DNA from: Frondihabitans sp.
GTDB taxonomy: Bacteria; Actinomycetota; Actinomycetes; Actinomycetales; Microbacteriaceae
DNA: 8,142 nucleotides
Direction of reading: 5' to 3'
Assembly: GCA_025464735.1 (NCBI GenBank)
Contig: JAODMX010000548.1
Coordinates: 1 to 8,142 of the forward strand
Shown here: positions 5,855 to 8,142 of the stretch, piece after piece
Layout of the letters: every line of letters starts with the position of its first letter
Position numbering within the stretch: position 1 is the first letter of the stretch
Made by a program: the position numbers and the translations under genes
Notes under the pieces: model-generated
Seen by the model: only the letters and a program-made list of their open reading frames with translations
Told to the model about the DNA's origin: nothing
Databases searched by the model: none

Positions 5855-6100
5855 ATGGAGAACCGACTGACGACCTCTGCGCTCTTGCGAGAAGTGGAAG
5901 CTGGTAGACGACTTCCGGCACCAGCAGTCGCGCGAGCAATCCGAGAGGCCGCGGGTGTGGCTCAATCGCAAATCGCGGACGAGTTACATGTGCACCGTCT
6001 CACTGTCGGGCGCTGGGAATCAGGAGCATCGAAGCCTCGCGGCAACGTTCGCATCGCCTACCTGCAACTGCTCACCGACTTGCAGGGGGCGACCTCATGA
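5855..6100 (+). CDS. XRE/Cro-type helix-turn-helix regulator
   Basis: A small DNA-binding protein of 81 residues, first gene of the rightward operon. Residues about 24-74 form a Cro/CI-like domain: VARAIREAAGVAQSQIADEL, then HVHRLTVGRWESG with W54-E55 at the end of the recognition helix, and KPRGNVRIAYLQLL. The ending KPRG-x-x-R-x-AYLQLL is typical of small actinobacterial element regulators. There is no separate effector or oligomerisation domain. It probably controls its own operon and perhaps the leftward genes through the inverted repeats upstream. AGGAGG (5845-5850) lies 4 bases before the ATG, the strongest ribosome binding site in the element. The stop overlaps the next gene (ATGA). 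Confidence 0.88.
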   Translation: MENRLTTSALLREVEAGRRLPAPAVARAIREAAGVAQSQIADELHVHRLTVGRWESGASKPRGNVRIAYLQLLTDLQGATS

Positions 6101-6342
6101 TCACGGATACCCCGAGTCTCGAGGTCCAGATCAACAACATCCTCACCCCGTCGCTCGACGAACTCCGCGACCGGATCACCATCTCAGTTCCAGAAGCGGG
6201 CCGGTACCTCGGAATCGGACGGTCGGCCGCATTCGAGGCCGCACGCGCTGGCCAGATCCCGGTGCTTCATCTCGGCAGGTCTCTACGGGTGTCGGTGCCC
6301 GCTCTCCTGAAACTCCTCAACGCCGACATGCCCACCACTTAG
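6097..6342 (+). CDS. Excisionase-like small HTH protein
   Basis: The 81-residue protein contains a MerR/excisionase-type winged helix: ITISVPEAGRYLGIGRSAAFEAARAGQIPVLHLGRSLRVSVPALLKLL (about 28-74). The PEAGRYLGIGRSAAFEAA part is the HTH, and IPVLHLGRSLRVSV is the wing and following strand. This is the HTH_17 / DNA-binding excisionase pattern. In an element with a tyrosine integrase its likely role is Xis, bending the att arms to favour excision; a purely regulatory role is possible. It is on the opposite transcript from int, so excision can be induced separately. AGGGGG (6084-6089) stands 7 bases before the ATG, and the start overlaps the XRE stop by 4 bases. Confidence 0.85.
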   Translation: MITDTPSLEVQINNILTPSLDELRDRITISVPEAGRYLGIGRSAAFEAARAGQIPVLHLGRSLRVSVPALLKLLNADMPTT

Positions 6343-6369
6343 CACCCCCACCCGATCAGGCAGGTCTTG

Positions 6370-6717
6370 ATGCCCGCATACCCGTCCAACAATCACCCCG
6401 CCGCCGCCTGGAACCACGAACAGGAGGGACAGACCGTCGAAGCGCTCATCCGCGCCGCGCACCAGAAGCTCAGCGCTGGAGGACACGACATTTCGCCCTC
6501 CCGCCTCTCACGGCTCATCCGCCGGCAACTTCGCGCCCAACGCCGGCCGCAGGCCATCCTCGACGCTCTCAGCTACTACGCCATGACCTACCGCGACGTA
6601 ACTGGAGAAGACGCAATCCACAACATCCTCTCGGAGCCCGCGAAGCAGGAGCGAGAACAACGACTCCGTGAGCGTGACGCCTCCCTTCAGGCCGACATCG
6701 CCAGGGGGATCGCATGA
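6370..6717 (+). CDS. Small hypothetical element protein, basic and helical
   Basis: A 115-residue protein I cannot name. Residues 20-75 look helical, with GHDISPSRLSRLIRRQLRAQRRPQ (38-61) strongly basic and possibly nucleic-acid binding, then AILDALSYYAMTYRDVTGEDAIHNIL. The C-terminal 25 residues (AKQEREQRLRERDASLQADIARGIA) are charged and probably one long helix. It has no signal peptide or membrane segment. The ATG at 6370 follows AGGT (6362-6365); a TTG one codon earlier is possible. It lies 27 bases after the excisionase-like gene, the only gap in the rightward operon, and overlaps the next gene by ATGA. Its position just before the ATPase suggests a role in replication or its control, which is inference only. 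Confidence 0.75.
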   Translation: MPAYPSNNHPAAAWNHEQEGQTVEALIRAAHQKLSAGGHDISPSRLSRLIRRQLRAQRRPQAILDALSYYAMTYRDVTGEDAIHNILSEPAKQEREQRLRERDASLQADIARGIA

Positions 6718-7076
6718 ACGCCTACCCGAACCGCATTCGCCTCTCCGAAACGGCGGAGAACTACATCGACCAACTCGGCACGGACCTTGTGTTGGGCAAC
6801 GTGGAGCTGACTCAACTGCCGCCGTCCCTGTTCCAATTCTGGATTTTCGCGTGGAACGACAGCAAGGCAGCCGTCGAGGCACAACTCAACAATCTCGAAT
6901 ATGAACTCGCCCGCGCCTGGTTCGAAGTAAGCCGCCGCAAGGCACCCGCTGAACAGACGGCAGCGCCGGACTACAAGTCGTTTGAGCAGTGGCAGGAATC
7001 CCGTAGGGCGATGGTCGAAGCCGCCGCAGGGCACTTTCCCGGTGGAGACGTGACCAGCGAGTGGGTGGCCACATGA
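6714..7076 (+). CDS. Small hypothetical element protein
   Basis: A 120-residue protein that I do not recognise. The N-terminal part (IRLSETAENYIDQLGTDLVLGNVELTQLPPSLFQFWIFAWNDSKAAVEAQL, about 8-58) has an aromatic core (FQFWIFAW, 40-47), followed by a helical segment LNNLEYELARAWFEVSRRK (58-76). The rest is polar. The FQFWIFAW stretch is too short and isolated to call a membrane span. It is encoded with AGGGGG 5 bases before its ATG, overlapping the previous gene by ATGA and the ATPase gene by ATGA, so the products are probably made in balanced amounts. It may be a partner of the ATPase, but the sequence itself shows no function. Confidence 0.75.
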   Translation: MNAYPNRIRLSETAENYIDQLGTDLVLGNVELTQLPPSLFQFWIFAWNDSKAAVEAQLNNLEYELARAWFEVSRRKAPAEQTAAPDYKSFEQWQESRRAMVEAAAGHFPGGDVTSEWVAT

Positions 7077-8032
7077 GCGCACGCACCCCCGCCGTGTTCA
7101 ACGCGTCCTGGCTGATGGAACAGGACTTCCCGCCCATCAAATATGTCGTCCCCGGAATCATCCCCGAAGGCATGACCCTACTTGTCGCATCCCCGAAGAT
7201 CGGCAAGTCGTGGATGGTACTGGGTCTAGCTCTCGACCTGCACGCCGGCCGTGACGCCTTCGGAAGCATCCCAGTCGGACGTCCGCGCCCCGTGTTCTAC
7301 CTTGCACTCGAAGACGGGCCCCGCAGACTCCAGGACCGCATCCGCATCCTGAAACCCATCGAGATCAACACCAACCTGACCTTCAACGTGTCAGTACCCG
7401 CAGATGATGTCGTTGCAACGATCCGCAACTACCTCGCAACTCACGACGGACAAGACGCGGTAGTCATCCTCGACACCCTCGGCAAGGTTATGCCGTCGTC
7501 TGGAAGCAAAACCCAGTACGCCGCCGACTACGACTTCCTAGGAGCCCTCAAATCGACCTGTGACGCCGTACCCGGGTCGAGCCTCATCATCGTCCACCAC
7601 ACCCGGAAACTCGGCGGAGAAGACTTTCTCGACGCAGTGAGCGGGACCAACGGAATCGCAGGCTCCGCAGATACCGTCCTCGTCCTCAAGCGGGACAGGC
7701 AAGCGCAAGACGGCACCCTTCACGTCACCTCGCGCGACGCCCACGAAGGCGAATACGCCGTCAACCTCACCGACGGCCGCTGGACGCTCGTCGGCGGATC
7801 CATCCAAGACGCCGCACGCGCAGCGCAAACCGCCCAACAGACCTCAGGCGTCGGCGACCGCATGGCAGACATCATCACCGTCATCGGCAGATACGAGGAG
7901 GGCATCAGCGTCCAAGACATCAAAGTCCTCCTACCCAACATCCCCGTGGGCCAAGTCGACACCTACCTCAAGCGCGCCGTCGAAGCCGAACGCATCGTCA
8001 GGACCTCACGGGGCCGCTACGCCCCTGTGTGA
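7073..8032 (+). CDS. RepA/AAA_25-like P-loop ATPase, probable replication helicase
   Basis: The 319-residue protein has the RecA-like fold pattern of the RepA/AAA_25 family. Walker A is ASPKIGKS (39-46, with K45-S46), reached through PEGMTLLV. YLALEDGPRRLQDRI (76-90) supplies the E80-D81 pair typical of the group. Walker B is VVILDTLGK (130-138, D134), followed by IIVHHTRK (172-179) and SGTNGIAGSADTVLVLKRDR (190-209). Such proteins act as hexameric helicases or helicase-like ATPases for plasmids and phages. The C-terminal 58 residues (MADIITVIGRYEEGISVQDIKVLL...RIVRTSRGRYAPV) look like a winged helix that could bind origin DNA. The ATG at 7073 is preferred because it forms an ATGA overlap; an in-frame GTG four codons earlier is possible. 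It is likely the replication ATPase of the element, though a recombination role cannot be excluded. Confidence 0.88.
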   Translation: MSARTPAVFNASWLMEQDFPPIKYVVPGIIPEGMTLLVASPKIGKSWMVLGLALDLHAGRDAFGSIPVGRPRPVFYLALEDGPRRLQDRIRILKPIEINTNLTFNVSVPADDVVATIRNYLATHDGQDAVVILDTLGKVMPSSGSKTQYAADYDFLGALKSTCDAVPGSSLIIVHHTRKLGGEDFLDAVSGTNGIAGSADTVLVLKRDRQAQDGTLHVTSRDAHEGEYAVNLTDGRWTLVGGSIQDAARAAQTAQQTSGVGDRMADIITVIGRYEEGISVQDIKVLLPNIPVGQVDTYLKRAVEAERIVRTSRGRYAPV

Positions 8033-8049
8033 GGTGTGAGAAGTGTGAG
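8027..8049 (+). repeat. Three copies of GTGTGAG at the end of the ATPase gene
   Basis: GTGTGAG occurs at 8027-8033, 8034-8040 and 8043-8049, the first copy covering the ATPase stop codon. The first two are directly joined and the third follows AA. Short direct repeats next to a replication ATPase gene recall iterons, but three 7-base units spaced at 7 and 9 are few and not helically phased. Confidence 0.6.
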
Positions 8050-8055
8050 TTACAG

Positions 8056-8098
8056 CCCCCAAACCAACACAACTAACCAAACAAACACCCTTTTATTA
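8056..8098 (+). promoter_or_regulatory. G-free, A/C-rich leader before the last gene
   Basis: The plus strand has no G over 43 bases. It is first C/A-rich (CCCCAAACC, then CAACACAACTAACC) and ends in CCCTTTTATTA just before AGGAG. Within GC-rich DNA this is striking. It would give an unstructured RNA leader, a possible Rho-binding (rut-like) tract, or an easily melted DNA segment. No promoter hexamers were found. Confidence 0.45.
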
Positions 8099-8107
8099 GG
8101 AGATCAG

Positions 8108-8142
8108 ATGCCCCCCAACATCGCCGACCACCTCGGCAACGA
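8108..8142 (+). CDS. Start of an unknown gene (cut by the window edge)
   Basis: An ATG at 8108 follows AGGAG (8098-8102) by 5 bases and opens a frame beginning MPPNIADHLGN that runs off the window. The ribosome binding site and the 75-base gap after the ATPase gene support a real start in the same direction. Eleven residues are too few to suggest a product. Confidence 0.6.
   Translation, partial: MPPNIADHLGN

Larger units (their letters stand above)
3010..8142. mobile_element. Integrated element at tRNA-Thr (left part only)
   Basis: Everything right of the tRNA reads as one mobile element. It has a tyrosine integrase next to the tRNA, a divergent regulator region, an excisionase-like gene, small unknown genes in overlapping series and a RepA/AAA_25-like ATPase. 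The chromosome side carries housekeeping genes only. No relaxase, FtsK/Tra, portal, capsid or terminase gene is present in the visible 5.1 kb, so prophage, phage satellite, integrative plasmid and conjugative element all remain possible. The right end is outside the window. Confidence 0.8.

Noticed and set aside
5955..6671. Long 238-residue plus-strand open frame rich in proline, arginine and histidine
   Set aside because: It is a different reading frame of the XRE, excisionase-like and 115-residue genes. Its composition is typical of a shadow frame in GC-rich DNA, and the three genes have clear motifs or ribosome binding sites.
3035..8142. Second attachment site inside the window
   Set aside because: I looked for another copy of the tRNA 3' end (GACAGGCGGCT and neighbours) and saw none, so the right end must lie beyond the window.
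1..8142. CRISPR array, insertion sequence, rRNA or riboswitch
   Set aside because: There is no regularly spaced repeat set, no transposase or terminal inverted repeats, and no conserved RNA motif other than the tRNA.

Overview
The window joins ordinary chromosome to one end of an integrated mobile element in a high-GC Gram-positive bacterium. An actinobacterium is indicated, probably of the Microbacteriaceae, though that family is an inference. The reasons are the GC-rich codon use, the GTG starts, the topA-tmk-holB gene order, a lysine/alanine-rich TopA tail, and a DNA polymerase III delta' subunit lacking the usual zinc-binding cysteines. No database search was possible, so all product names come from reading motifs.

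Positions 1-3034 are chromosome. The end of topA overlaps tmk by one base (TAGTG), and tmk overlaps holB by four (GTGA), so these DNA metabolism genes look translationally coupled. A TetR/AcrR-type regulator follows with its own good ribosome binding site, then a complete tRNA-Thr with anticodon CGT. A rho-independent terminator lies just beyond the tRNA.

From the tRNA 3' end to the right edge is an integrated element that runs out of the window. Its leftward arm, read toward the tRNA, has three genes: a protein with a C-terminal helix-turn-helix, a 206-residue protein with residues arranged like an ADP-ribosyltransferase (R...SWT...EAE), and a complete tyrosine integrase. The last two overlap by 8 bases. 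The rightward arm is a compact set of five genes: XRE-type regulator, excisionase-like HTH protein, two small unknown proteins, and a RepA/AAA_25-like ATPase with a C-terminal winged-helix-like tail. Three of the four junctions are ATGA overlaps. A sixth gene begins at the right edge. The two arms diverge from a roughly 275-base control region containing inverted repeats that could be operators.

The layout resembles a small phage-like or satellite-like element or integrative plasmid: integrase on one transcript, regulator, excisionase and replication ATPase on the opposite one. No capsid, terminase, conjugation or relaxase gene is visible, so the class of element stays open. The items most worth a second look are the ART-like protein coupled to the integrase, the GTGTGAG triple repeat followed by a G-free tract after the ATPase gene, and a terminator-like hairpin pointing against the leftward operon.
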